Of a DNA stretch of 64,000 nucleotides, positions 1 to 8,704 are shown in pieces. Numbering within the stretch: position 1 is the stretch's first letter; the number at the start of each line of letters is the position of its first letter. Both the position numbers and the translations under genes were made by a program. Source of the stretch: Isotricha intestinalis (Eukaryota; Ciliophora; Litostomatea; Vestibuliferida; Isotrichidae); NCBI GenBank assembly GCA_023807065.1, contig JAJJLU010003458.1:1-64000 (forward strand), in the 5' to 3' direction. Under the pieces are notes generated by a model. That model saw only the letters and a list, made by a program, of their open reading frames with translations. It was not told where the DNA came from and made no database searches.

Positions 1-27
1 GCCCTAAATGTAAAAAAAGATTTAAAG

Positions 28-1437
28 ATGGAAAAAGAAAAAAAAGAAAGAGAAGAAAGAGAAAAAAGAGAAAAAAGAGAAAGAGAAAAAAGAGAAAGAG
101 AAGAAAAAGAAAAAAGAGAAAGAGAAGAAAAAGAAAAAAGAGAAAGAGAAGAAAAAGAAAAAAGAGAAAGAGAAGAAAAAGAAAAAAGAGAAAAAGAAGA
201 AAAAGAAAAAAGAGAAAGAGAAGAAAAAGAAAAAAATGAAAAAGAAGAAAAAGAAAATAAAAAAAAATTACTACTTAAAACTCGTCAAAATATGTTTGAT
301 GAATTAATTGTTAGATCATCAAAAGTTGTTCCAAACGTTCATCAGCTTTTTCCAATAAAAGAAGAAAACATAAAAGAAAACAACGGTCCAAAAAGTAGGA
401 AAACAATAACAGAAGATGATGGAATATTATCATCATCAAGTGATGAATACTACGATAGTGAAGAGTATAGTTATCATTCAGGAAATATATTTAATGAAGA
501 ATATAATGATGGTCATTTTGTTTTTGAAAATAAAAAAGTAAATAAAAGGATAGAAAATATATTATCAGATACTAAAATTCCCTTATTTAATATAGATGAT
601 TATGAAATTGAATCAACTTTAGGAGAAGGAAGTAATGGTATTATATATAAAGTTAAAAATATTTATAATGGAAAAATATATGCTATGAAAAAAATATTAG
701 CTAATGATATTGAACAAATTGAAAAAGCACATAAAGAATATGAATTAGTTTCTATTTGTAATCATCCTAATGTTATGAAAATTTATTCTATGAATATTTT
801 AACTTTAGATATTACTACTTATGCATTATATATTTTAATGGAAATTGCGATTTTTGATTGGGATAAGGAAATAAAGAAATATTTAAATGAAGGTCATTAT
901 TATAAAGAAAAAGAATTAATACATATATTAAAACAATTAGTTCATGCTTTATATTTTATGCAAAGTGAAGTAAAAATAACTCATAGAGATATTAAGCCTC
1001 AAAATATATTATGTTTTAAAAATCATATATATAAAATAGCGGATTTTGGAGAAGCAAAAGCAGTAAGAGTAAATAGGAAACAATTTAATACTTTAAAAGG
1101 AACTGAATTATATATGAGTCCTGCTTTATATGATGGATTTAAACAAGATTTAGGAGATGTTTCACATGATCCTTTTAAAAGTGATGTTTTCTCTTTAGGA
1201 TTTTGCTTTATGTATGCTGCCTTCTTAAATTTTAATATAATTTATGAAGTCAGAGATGTTACTGATATGGAAAAATTAGAACAAATTTTACATAAACATC
1301 TAAAAAAAAAATATAGTGAAAAATTCATTGTTATTCTTGTTAAAATGCTTGAAATTGATGAAAAGAAAAGATTTGATTTTTTGGATATTGAAAAATATAT
1401 TCAGGAAAATTATCCTGATAATGAAAAGGGTATATAA
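28..1437 (+). CDS. Serine/threonine protein kinase with charged repeat N-terminus (possibly 5' partial)
   Basis: The C-terminal two thirds form a protein kinase domain. The glycine loop GEGSNG is near residue 199, followed by the AMKK lysine, the catalytic HRDIKPQN near 319, DFG near 339, and GTELYMSP in the activation segment, where SPA replaces the usual APE. All catalytic residues are therefore present and it should be active. Residues 1-80 are almost only K, E and R in 8-residue repeats of the type KREREEKE. Residues 80-190 are acidic and Ser-rich. The reading frame stays open from the first ATG at 28 back to base 1, so the protein may begin outside the window. I cannot assign a kinase subfamily; the divergent activation segment resembles lineage-expanded protist kinases. 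Known of the family: phosphorylation of Ser/Thr in proteins. The substrate is unknown. Confidence 0.85.
   Translation: MEKEKKEREEREKREKREREKREREEKEKREREEKEKREREEKEKREREEKEKREKEEKEKREREEKEKNEKEEKENKKKLLLKTRQNMFDELIVRSSKVVPNVHQLFPIKEENIKENNGPKSRKTITEDDGILSSSSDEYYDSEEYSYHSGNIFNEEYNDGHFVFENKKVNKRIENILSDTKIPLFNIDDYEIESTLGEGSNGIIYKVKNIYNGKIYAMKKILANDIEQIEKAHKEYELVSICNHPNVMKIYSMNILTLDITTYALYILMEIAIFDWDKEIKKYLNEGHYYKEKELIHILKQLVHALYFMQSEVKITHRDIKPQNILCFKNHIYKIADFGEAKAVRVNRKQFNTLKGTELYMSPALYDGFKQDLGDVSHDPFKSDVFSLGFCFMYAAFLNFNIIYEVRDVTDMEKLEQILHKHLKKKYSEKFIVILVKMLEIDEKKRFDFLDIEKYIQENYPDNEKGI
30..236 (+). repeat. 207-base uninterrupted homopurine tract with 24-base repeat unit
   Basis: Every base from 30 to 236 is A or G. 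The tract encodes the KREREEKE-type repeats of the kinase at 28-1437, with an imperfect period of 24 bases. Its complement is pure pyrimidine. Confidence 0.9.
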
Positions 1438-1869
1438 TAATTTCAATTTTATATTTTTAATATATGTGTATATATACATATATATATTTTTTTATTTTGT
1501 TTTCTTTTATTCAATAGATGACATTTTATCTTAATGTTTAAGAAAATATAGAGTTTTTTAAAAAATTCTTTACAATAAATTTAAGATAAATAAACAAATT
1601 TTATGGTATACCATAATTATATTAATTGAATAAAGGTCAATATAAGTTAAACGTGTAGAAATAATTACAATATTTAATTAATTTTTTAATTTCAATTTTA
1701 ATTTGGCTTTTATTAATATTTTTTTATTTTTCTATTTAAAAATATATAAATTTAATATTCACATTTAAAAGTTGAAAAATTATACTTCCACCAAATAAAT
1801 AAATAAAAAAATTATATAATTAAATTTTGAAAATTTTATAAAAAACAATGAACAATTTAAATAAAAAAA
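1438..1869. other. Intergenic, no gene seen
   Basis: This 432-base spacer separates two genes on the same strand. It is A+T-rich with T runs and a TATA-rich stretch near 1465-1490. I see no RNA gene or supported reading frame. Confidence 0.6.
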
Positions 1870-3546
1870 ATGGGATGTATAACATCCAAACGTCCAATAA
1901 AAGTACAAAGTAATTTAAATGGTCAATCAGAACAAGAAATAGAGAATAACGAAGATAGTATTCTTCCTCAAAAAGGAGTGAAAAAGAAGCTTCAACTAGA
2001 GACAGATAATAAATCAAAATCATTTTTAAGTAATAATGATTTAAATTTTCAAAAATTGACAGATATGTCAGGAAGTATAAGAATAAAAACAATAATTCCT
2101 CAAAATCCAAAAAAAGCAGAAGAAAATTATAAAGTTATATGTAAATTAGGAAAAGGTTCTTTTGGAAGTGTTTATAAAGTAGTTTATATTCATAGTGGAA
2201 ATATAAGAGCAATGAAAGTAATAAAAAAAGAAAGTATTAATTATCAAGATGATGAAAGAATATTTTTAAAAGAAATAGAAATTTTAACTAAAATAGAACA
2301 TCCAAATATAATTAAAATAATAGAATATTACACAGATGAAATTAATTATTATATTATTACTGAATATGTTTCAGGAGGAGAATTATATGAAGCAATATCA
2401 AAATGTAATAAATTTAATGAAAGTAAAGCAGCATATATAATGAGACAAATATTAAGTGCTTTAAATTATTTACATTCATTTGGTATTGTTCATAGAGATA
2501 TTAAACCAGAAAATATGTTAGTTGAACAAAGTTCAGATAAAGATTTAATAAATATAAAATTAATAGATTTTGGAACTTGTAATTATGTAACAGAAAAAAA
2601 GAATTTAACATTAAAAGTAGGAAGTCCTTATTATATAGCACCAGAAGTATTAAAAAAAAATTATAATAAAAAATGTGATATATGGTCAGCAGGAATAATA
2701 TTATATGTTATGTTATTAGGTAAATTACCTTTTCATGGTAAAAATACCGAAGATTTATTTAATAATATTAAAAAAGGAGAATTTGATCAAACAAGTGAAG
2801 AATGGAATTCAATAAGTGATAACGCTAAAGATTTAATATTAAAAATGTTAGAATATAATCCAGAAAAAAGATTATCTGCTCAAGAATGTTTAGATCATAA
2901 TTGGATTAAAACTTTAGCTTCTCAATCAAATCCTATTATGTTACCTAATGTATTAAAAAATATATATAATTTAAATGCTAGAGAAAAATTACAACAAGCT
3001 ACTATTGCTTTTATTGTTCATAATTTAAATTCTAATAAAGAAATTGAAGAATTAAAAAAAGTGTTTCAAGCTATGGATTTAAATAATGATGGAATGTTAA
3101 CATATGCAGAAATTAAAAATGCTTATGAAAAATATTTTGGTGTTGTTTCTGAAATAAAAATTAATAAAATCATTGAAGAAATGGATAATAATTCTGATGG
3201 AATTATTTCATATGAAGAATTTTTAAGAGTTGGTTTAAATCAAAGAATTTTTTTAGATGAAAAAAATTTAAGATTAGCTTTTGATATGTTTGATATTAAT
3301 AAAGATGGAAAATTATCAAGAGATGAATTAAAAAAAGTTTTAGATACTACGAATTCAGAATATGTTGATGTTCTTATTAGAATTATTGATAATAATAAAG
3401 ATGGTTTTATTTCTTTTGATGAATTTTGTGGTTTAATGAAAAATTTAGGTAATCCTTTAATTGCTGATAATGATGATTTGAAAAAAAATAATAATGAAAA
3501 TAATATGGAAATGCTTATTAGGAATGAAAAAAATAATGGAAGTTGA
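1870..3546 (+). CDS. Calcium-dependent protein kinase (CDPK), N-myristoylation type
   Basis: This is a full-length classical CDPK of 558 residues. It starts MGCITSK, with Gly2 and Cys3 fitting N-myristoylation plus palmitoylation, so membrane attachment is likely. The kinase domain has GKGSFGSV near residue 94, HRDIKPEN at 208, a DFG followed by TCN, and GSPYYIAPEVL. A junction region of about 50 residues precedes four EF-hands with complete Ca-binding loops starting near residues 403 (DLNNDG), 439 (DNNSDG), 475 (DINKDG) and 507 (DNNKDG). In this family Ca2+ binding to the EF-hands releases autoinhibition by the junction. CDPKs occur in plants, apicomplexans and ciliates, which helps to place the organism. 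It ends in TGA. Identity is secure; the physiological target is not visible. Confidence 0.95.
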   Translation: MGCITSKRPIKVQSNLNGQSEQEIENNEDSILPQKGVKKKLQLETDNKSKSFLSNNDLNFQKLTDMSGSIRIKTIIPQNPKKAEENYKVICKLGKGSFGSVYKVVYIHSGNIRAMKVIKKESINYQDDERIFLKEIEILTKIEHPNIIKIIEYYTDEINYYIITEYVSGGELYEAISKCNKFNESKAAYIMRQILSALNYLHSFGIVHRDIKPENMLVEQSSDKDLINIKLIDFGTCNYVTEKKNLTLKVGSPYYIAPEVLKKNYNKKCDIWSAGIILYVMLLGKLPFHGKNTEDLFNNIKKGEFDQTSEEWNSISDNAKDLILKMLEYNPEKRLSAQECLDHNWIKTLASQSNPIMLPNVLKNIYNLNAREKLQQATIAFIVHNLNSNKEIEELKKVFQAMDLNNDGMLTYAEIKNAYEKYFGVVSEIKINKIIEEMDNNSDGIISYEEFLRVGLNQRIFLDEKNLRLAFDMFDINKDGKLSRDELKKVLDTTNSEYVDVLIRIIDNNKDGFISFDEFCGLMKNLGNPLIADNDDLKKNNNENNMEMLIRNEKNNGS

Positions 3547-3757
3547 ATTTTTTTTCTTTTCTTTTTTTTCATAGATTAAATTGTTGTTAAATTTTGTGAT
3601 ATTTATTTTTTATATATTATATATAATGTTTAAAATATGCTTATGTTATTATTATATTATGATTTTATAAATGTTAAATTGTTTCTTTTCATTTTTTTAA
3701 ATATTTAATTATTTTTTTATTTTATATTTATTAAATTATGTTTATTTTTCCTTATTT

Positions 3758-5584
3758 TTATTTTATTGATTGAATTAATTTATCTATTTGATTTATTTTT
3801 TCTACATAATTTATTTTTTTATATAATTTTTTAGATTCTTCTAATCTTTTTAAACCAATATTTTTTTCACCAATGAAAAAATGACAAATTCCAAGATTAT
3901 ATAATAAAGAAGGATTAGGGGAAAATAAACTTTTTATTTTATTATATTCTTTAATTGCTTCATTATATTTTTCAGTCATAAAAAATATATCTGCTTTTAT
4001 ATTTTGAATTCTAAAATATCCTGTTCCAAAACTTCCTGTTAATTCCAATTGAAATTTTATTAAATTATTATAATGATCAATTAATTTTAAAGTTTCATCA
4101 TAATTTTTTAAAAGATAAAATGAATATATGTAGACAAAATATATTCTATTAAATATTTCTTTAATATAATTTAATTGAAATATATTATTTAATTCATCAA
4201 TTGAAATTTTTTCAAATATATAATCTATTATTAATTTAACATAATTTTGTATTTCTTTTAATTTTTCTTCTTTTGGTTCCTTTGAATATAATTTTGTAAG
4301 AAATGATATTTTATTATATAAAAAAGAAAAAAAATTTAAATATTCATTTTTTGTATATTGTTTTTTTAGAGTTAAACCATTATAATATTCTTTTTCTTTT
4401 TCCACGAATAACTTATAATAAAAAGGAACAGAATTTTTAGTTAAAATCCACATATTTAAAATACTTTCATTGCAATTTTTAATTGAATCACCTAAAAAAA
4501 CTTTATATTCTTCAATTAATTTATTTTTATCTTCATCACTTATTGATTTATCTTTAATAAATTCAGAATAAATCATTAAAAGAAATTTATATCTTGGAAT
4601 AATCTCTTCAAATGAATTATCATTCTTATTAAACTTTTCTAACAAGGAAATATTTTTTTTTAATTTTTTAGTATATCTAATAATTTCATTACTATTAGAA
4701 ATTAAAGTATTATTATAAGCTAATAAACAACTAAAATATAATAATTGATTAATTAAATTAGGATGAATTTTTCCATCAACCATTTGCTTATGAATAATAT
4801 TCATTATAATTTCTAAAGTCTTTATACAATTTGAAGATTCAGTTAAATTTTGATATAAACTCATTTTTAATCCTATTTTAATTGCTAAACTTTCTTGTAT
4901 ATTTTTTACCATTTCAAATAAACATTCTAAATGATTTATTATTTCTACTTTTATATTTGTTGAATATGGATTTTTTTCTATATTTTCAAAATTTTTTATT
5001 TGTAAATATATAAATCTTGATTGGAGATATATTGAAAAAGTTTTTGCTAAATTTCTTGAATTTTCATTTAAACTTGATGCAATATCAGAACAAAAAATAT
5101 TTGAATTTTCATATTCTTCAATTAAATTTTTTAATGAAGCTGAATAATATTTCATTAATAAATAATCTTCTACAAACTTATTTGCACTATTAAATGATAA
5201 TAATTCATTAAATAATTTTTTTAATTCATTTAAATTTCTTTTTCTGTATTTTACTTCTAATTCTATTTTATTAAATACTATATGTAAAATTTGAGGATTT
5301 TGATTATTATTATTTTTAATTCCAGAATAATTTAAATAATTGTCTTCATAATTTTTTTGTGCTTCTTCATTTGAATCAATTATATTATATAAAGAACATA
5401 ATAATAAATTTTTCTTTGTTTCTTCTGATAATTCATTTACTTCGGAGTTATTAGTAATTATATTATATAATTTTTGAAAATCATTTTTTGTCAATAAAAT
5501 ATTTTGATTAAATTCATTCATTTTAAGATTAAAAATTAAAAATCTATTTCCCATTAAATTCATAGTATTTTTAACAAACAACAT
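3758..5584 (-). CDS. TPR-like helical protein of unknown function
   Basis: This is a 608-residue, all-helical, Asn/Lys-rich protein. The C-terminal 100 residues read like two tetratricopeptide units (a segment with KADIFFMTEKYNEAIKEYNK, then SLLYNLGICHFFIGEKN), and the remainder looks like degenerate helical hairpins. No signal peptide or membrane segment is evident. Several in-frame Met codons lie near the start (residues 1, 8, 11, 22), and the one at residue 22 (MNEFNQ) is an equally good start. TPR arrays are protein-interaction scaffolds. A trafficking or complex-assembly role is possible but not shown. It is convergent with the CDPK gene across a 211-base spacer. Confidence 0.75.
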   Translation of the reverse strand: MLFVKNTMNLMGNRFLIFNLKMNEFNQNILLTKNDFQKLYNIITNNSEVNELSEETKKNLLLCSLYNIIDSNEEAQKNYEDNYLNYSGIKNNNNQNPQILHIVFNKIELEVKYRKRNLNELKKLFNELLSFNSANKFVEDYLLMKYYSASLKNLIEEYENSNIFCSDIASSLNENSRNLAKTFSIYLQSRFIYLQIKNFENIEKNPYSTNIKVEIINHLECLFEMVKNIQESLAIKIGLKMSLYQNLTESSNCIKTLEIIMNIIHKQMVDGKIHPNLINQLLYFSCLLAYNNTLISNSNEIIRYTKKLKKNISLLEKFNKNDNSFEEIIPRYKFLLMIYSEFIKDKSISDEDKNKLIEEYKVFLGDSIKNCNESILNMWILTKNSVPFYYKLFVEKEKEYYNGLTLKKQYTKNEYLNFFSFLYNKISFLTKLYSKEPKEEKLKEIQNYVKLIIDYIFEKISIDELNNIFQLNYIKEIFNRIYFVYIYSFYLLKNYDETLKLIDHYNNLIKFQLELTGSFGTGYFRIQNIKADIFFMTEKYNEAIKEYNKIKSLFSPNPSLLYNLGICHFFIGEKNIGLKRLEESKKLYKKINYVEKINQIDKLIQSIK

Positions 5585-5800
5585 TTTATTTAATAATCAA
5601 AAAATAAAAATATTAAAGAAATAATATTTTATTGAAATAAATAATAATAATGGATGATAATTTCACTGTTAAATCATAAAAGTAAAAATATAAATAAATA
5701 ATATAAATCAAAATATAATGGTGAAAGAAATAAAAAAAAATTAGAAAAAAATAAAAACAATAAAAAGAATAATTAAAAAAGAAGAAGATAAAATTGATTA

Positions 5801-6436
5801 TTATTTATTATCATTTAATTCCTTATTATTTATACTTTGATTAAAAATACTATTATTGCCATTATTATTTAAGTAATTAGAATTATGTGTAATATTTGCA
5901 TCTTGAAATCCATTTAACTGAGTTTTCTGAAGAATATTTTGAATTTGAAAATTAGGATTAGCACCATAATTTTGTGCACAATTGAGTAATTTTTTTTTAC
6001 AACTTTCATGAACAATATCTAATAAAAAATCATAGAAATCTGTATTTGAAATTGCTTGAGAAATATCATTTCTTTGTAAAGTTCTTCTATTATTTTCTAA
6101 AGTATGAACCCAACTTCTATATGCTAATTCAATGATAAATAGTTCACAAGCTTTTGAAAATAATATAGGTGATTCTCCACTTACCATTTGTACTTCATCA
6201 TCTAATTTCATTATTTTTTTTATCCTTGCTAATGGTAATGCATGATCTTTAAATTTTTCTGGATCTGAAGGAAGCTTTTTTATTTTTTCCTTTATTTCTA
6301 AAAATTTATCTTGAAGTTGCTTCTCGTATTCTACTTCTAAACTCTTTTTTTAATATTTTATTTATATTTATTTTACCTTGAAAATTGAAGTCTTTTCTGT
6401 TTTTTGTTTTGATTTCTCGTTTGGAGTGGAATTCAT
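5801..6436 (-). CDS. NF-YC / HAP5 histone-fold transcription factor subunit (two exons)
   Basis: The gene has exon 1 at 6436-6377 and exon 2 at 6343-5801, separated by a 33-base GT-AG intron, giving about 200 residues. Exon 2 carries the diagnostic histone fold: [16 protein letters not shown], then [16 protein letters not shown], then [13 protein letters not shown] and FYDFLLDIV. This matches NF-YC (CBF-C/HAP5), which dimerises with NF-YB and joins NF-YA to bind CCAAT boxes. A call that starts at the internal Met at 6211 loses the conserved LPLARIKKI helix, which is why I extend upstream and add exon 1 (starting MNSTPNEKS). The C-terminal half is Asn-rich and unconserved. No NF-YA or NF-YB gene is in the window. 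Confidence 0.88.
6344..6376 (-). other. Intron of NF-YC gene (33 bases)
   Basis: On the minus strand the donor is AAG|GTAAAATAA and the acceptor AAAAAAAG|AGTTTAG. The phase is 0. Removal joins an ATG-initiated exon to the conserved NF-YC domain in frame. Confidence 0.8.
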
Positions 6437-6521
6437 TTTTATTGTGTCTTATTTTTTTTTTAATTAAATTTATTATAAAATAAATTTCCCTAAATGAAAA
6501 TTAAAATTTAAAAAAAAAAAT

Positions 6522-7163
6522 TCACAACTTGCAATTCAAACAAACATCAAAATCACATTCATTACATCTATATCTAACAATAGAATTATAATTATAATGT
6601 TGTTTACAAACATCACAAATCCAATTAGATGGATGTAAAGTCATATTAGTTAATCTATGTTCATGATAAATAGTATCATAATAAACATCATCAATGCAAT
6701 CTTGACAAACATCAAAATCACAATGTTGACATCTATATCTTATTTTAGTATTTCCTAGGAATAATCTTTTACAAATATTACATTTCCAATTTACATTTCT
6801 AAATGTATAATTTAATAAGCTATGATTATGATAATTTAATAATTGCTTTTTATTTGCAATTAAATTTTTATATTTCATAATACAATTTTTACAAACGTCA
6901 AAATCACAATTTTCACATCTAAATCTTACAATTGTTTTTTTTTGATAATGATTTTTACAAATATCACAAATCCAATTTATATCTAAATCTGTAGCATTTG
7001 ATAATTTATGAATGTGATAATATGGTAATTCAATTTTTTGTGGAGATGATTCAATTTTTTTTTCATTTTGATTGTTTTGAAAAAATACTATTACTCTTCT
7101 TACTTGAGTTATTCTTCTTATTTCAATTTTTCCGTTTTTTGATGCAAGGTTGTTTGATATCAT
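6522..7163 (-). CDS. Triple DC1/C1-like zinc-binding repeat protein
   Basis: This 213-residue protein is three repeats of about 50-55 residues. Each opens with an H-x-H-x-L-x3-T segment, then W-x-C-x2-C, a 13-residue gap, and C-x2-C-D-F-D-V-C-x2-C. The pattern resembles DC1 and ZZ/C1-clan zinc modules. The CDFDVC box, repeated three times with almost no change, corresponds to the CDFDLH of plant DC1 domains. Each repeat can plausibly bind two zinc ions using the Cys and His seen. The 60-residue N-terminus is basic and unconserved. It ends in TGA immediately after the third module. Proteins of this type bind lipids or protein partners, and I cannot choose. It lies 85 bases upstream of NF-YC on the same strand. 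Confidence 0.75.
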   Translation of the reverse strand: MISNNLASKNGKIEIRRITQVRRVIVFFQNNQNEKKIESSPQKIELPYYHIHKLSNATDLDINWICDICKNHYQKKTIVRFRCENCDFDVCKNCIMKYKNLIANKKQLLNYHNHSLLNYTFRNVNWKCNICKRLFLGNTKIRYRCQHCDFDVCQDCIDDVYYDTIYHEHRLTNMTLHPSNWICDVCKQHYNYNSIVRYRCNECDFDVCLNCKL

Positions 7164-7531
7164 ATTTTTGTTTACTTTTTTTTTCTATCTTTTTTTATAC
7201 TCTTTTTTTTTGGTTTTTGACACAGTTTTTTATTTGTCTTTTTTTAGATTCTTTCCTAAAATAGGTTTTTAGATGAAATTAATAATTTTTATTGTTATGA
7301 CTTAAATTGAATATTTGCATTTAATAGATATATTTTTTATATAGTACTCTATATTTCAAAATATAAATATTATCAAATATTTTTAAACATAAAGCAATAA
7401 AAAACAAATTAAATGAAAATACCAAAAACTTAAAAAACTATTAAATAGACATGATTAAAAATTAATTAAAAAAAAATGAAAAAAAAAATAAAAAAATTTG
7501 ATTAATTTCAATGAAAAAAGTAAAGTTAAAA
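7164..7531. other. Intergenic, no gene seen
   Basis: This is a 368-base spacer between two minus-strand genes. It is T-rich next to the 7163 start, then mixed A+T. I see no RNA gene or supported frame. Confidence 0.6.
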
Positions 7532-8647
7532 TTAAATTAACTCAATGGCTCCTTGTGCGAGTGCTCCGAAAAAAGGAGCATTTCCTGCAATAGCCCAAGT
7601 TAATTCATCATTAATAATATCAAAAGCAAGAATAGCAAAAGCAGGATGTAGCTCTCTTTGAATTCGTATAACTTCATTAGGGAAATCATCTTCATTTTCA
7701 GAAGGTAAATCAATCTCAATATGTTCTCTACACATAGGACAATTTTTATGTTTTAACATCCATTCTGAAAGACATTTAAAATGATATTTATGACCACATG
7801 GTAATGTATTTATTTTAAAATTTTCATCTTCTACGTTTTCATTTAAATTTTCCAAACATATTATACATGTTTCACTTATTATTTCTTTTCTTCCTTTTGA
7901 TTTCTTTAAAAATTCACGAATTTTGTTTAATTTCTCTTCATCTGACATTGATAATCTTTCAATTTGTCTTTTTTTTGTACAACATGGAATTATCACAAAT
8001 ATTATAAAAAATAATAGTAATGTTAACAATGGAGGAACTATATTTCTCCAATATCTTCGGAGGAAATTTTGATGTTCTAAAAAAAATATTATTTCTTCAC
8101 TTAAAGCTTCCATTCCATTTGTATAGTCTTCAAATAATAAATATTCATTTGTTGCTCTTAATATTTGATATCTATCTTCTGAAGAAAATTTTTTTTCTAA
8201 TGTTTTTGATACTATCATTGTCATTGTTCTATTATTTATTGCAAATAAACATACTATATAATCATCTTTAAAATTTACTTTATTTATATATTGCTTTGTA
8301 AAATTATATATTCCTAAATCTTCATTATTTTCATCATCTATATTTATTACTATTATAAAGTGAGTTGTGACTTTATGTTCTGTGTATATTTTATTTAAGA
8401 TTTCATATGTTTTGTTTAATATATTATGATTTAAAAGACCATCTGGGTCTATTATACTTGGTAAATATTTTTTACCATTTTTTATTATATAATCATATAA
8501 TAATTGAGGAGTGTATTTTATTATTTTTTCTTCTTTGCATTTTATCCTGAAAAAGAAAATAAAATGGACATATAATAAAATTTTAAGAAGCATTTTAATT
8601 AAAAAAATGAAATATAATTTAAAAAAATAATAAACTAAAATAAGCAA
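7532..8647 (-). CDS. TPM-domain membrane protein with C-terminal RING-H2 finger (putative E3 ubiquitin ligase)
   Basis: The domain order is N-terminal hydrophobic signal (residues 1-35), a TPM-type domain (about 45-192), a transmembrane helix (about 203-223), and a RING-H2 finger (261-306). The RING ligands are all present as C261, C264, C284, H286, H289, C292, C303 and C306. The TPM part shows the alternating strand/helix pattern around FAINNRTMTMIVS and ends EALSEEIIFFLEHQ. The TPM domain faces the lumen or outside and the RING faces the cytosol if the first hydrophobic stretch is a cleaved signal. The Met at residue 19 (MLLKILLYVHF) would make a more typical signal peptide and may be the true start. 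RING-H2 proteins of this topology usually ubiquitinate membrane or lumenal-path substrates. The fusion to TPM is unusual. Confidence 0.78.
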   Translation of the reverse strand: MLILVYYFFKLYFIFLIKMLLKILLYVHFIFFFRIKCKEEKIIKYTPQLLYDYIIKNGKKYLPSIIDPDGLLNHNILNKTYEILNKIYTEHKVTTHFIIVINIDDENNEDLGIYNFTKQYINKVNFKDDYIVCLFAINNRTMTMIVSKTLEKKFSSEDRYQILRATNEYLLFEDYTNGMEALSEEIIFFLEHQNFLRRYWRNIVPPLLTLLLFFIIFVIIPCCTKKRQIERLSMSDEEKLNKIREFLKKSKGRKEIISETCIICLENLNENVEDENFKINTLPCGHKYHFKCLSEWMLKHKNCPMCREHIEIDLPSENEDDFPNEVIRIQRELHPAFAILAFDIINDELTWAIAGNAPFFGALAQGAIELI

Positions 8648-8704
8648 AAAATATATTTAAAAATAATTAAAATAATTCTTTATATAATGTTTATTTTTTA
8701 ATTT

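Noticed and set aside
1316..1534. A 72-codon hydrophobic frame overlapping the first kinase end
   Set aside because: It lies in another frame of the kinase domain and the T-rich 3' spacer, with no start context.
8547..8569. A 23-base intron near the start of the TPM-RING gene (TTTTCAG acceptor)
   Set aside because: The donor would be GTCCAT, unlike all other donors here, and removal of 23 bases breaks the frame that encodes the TPM domain.
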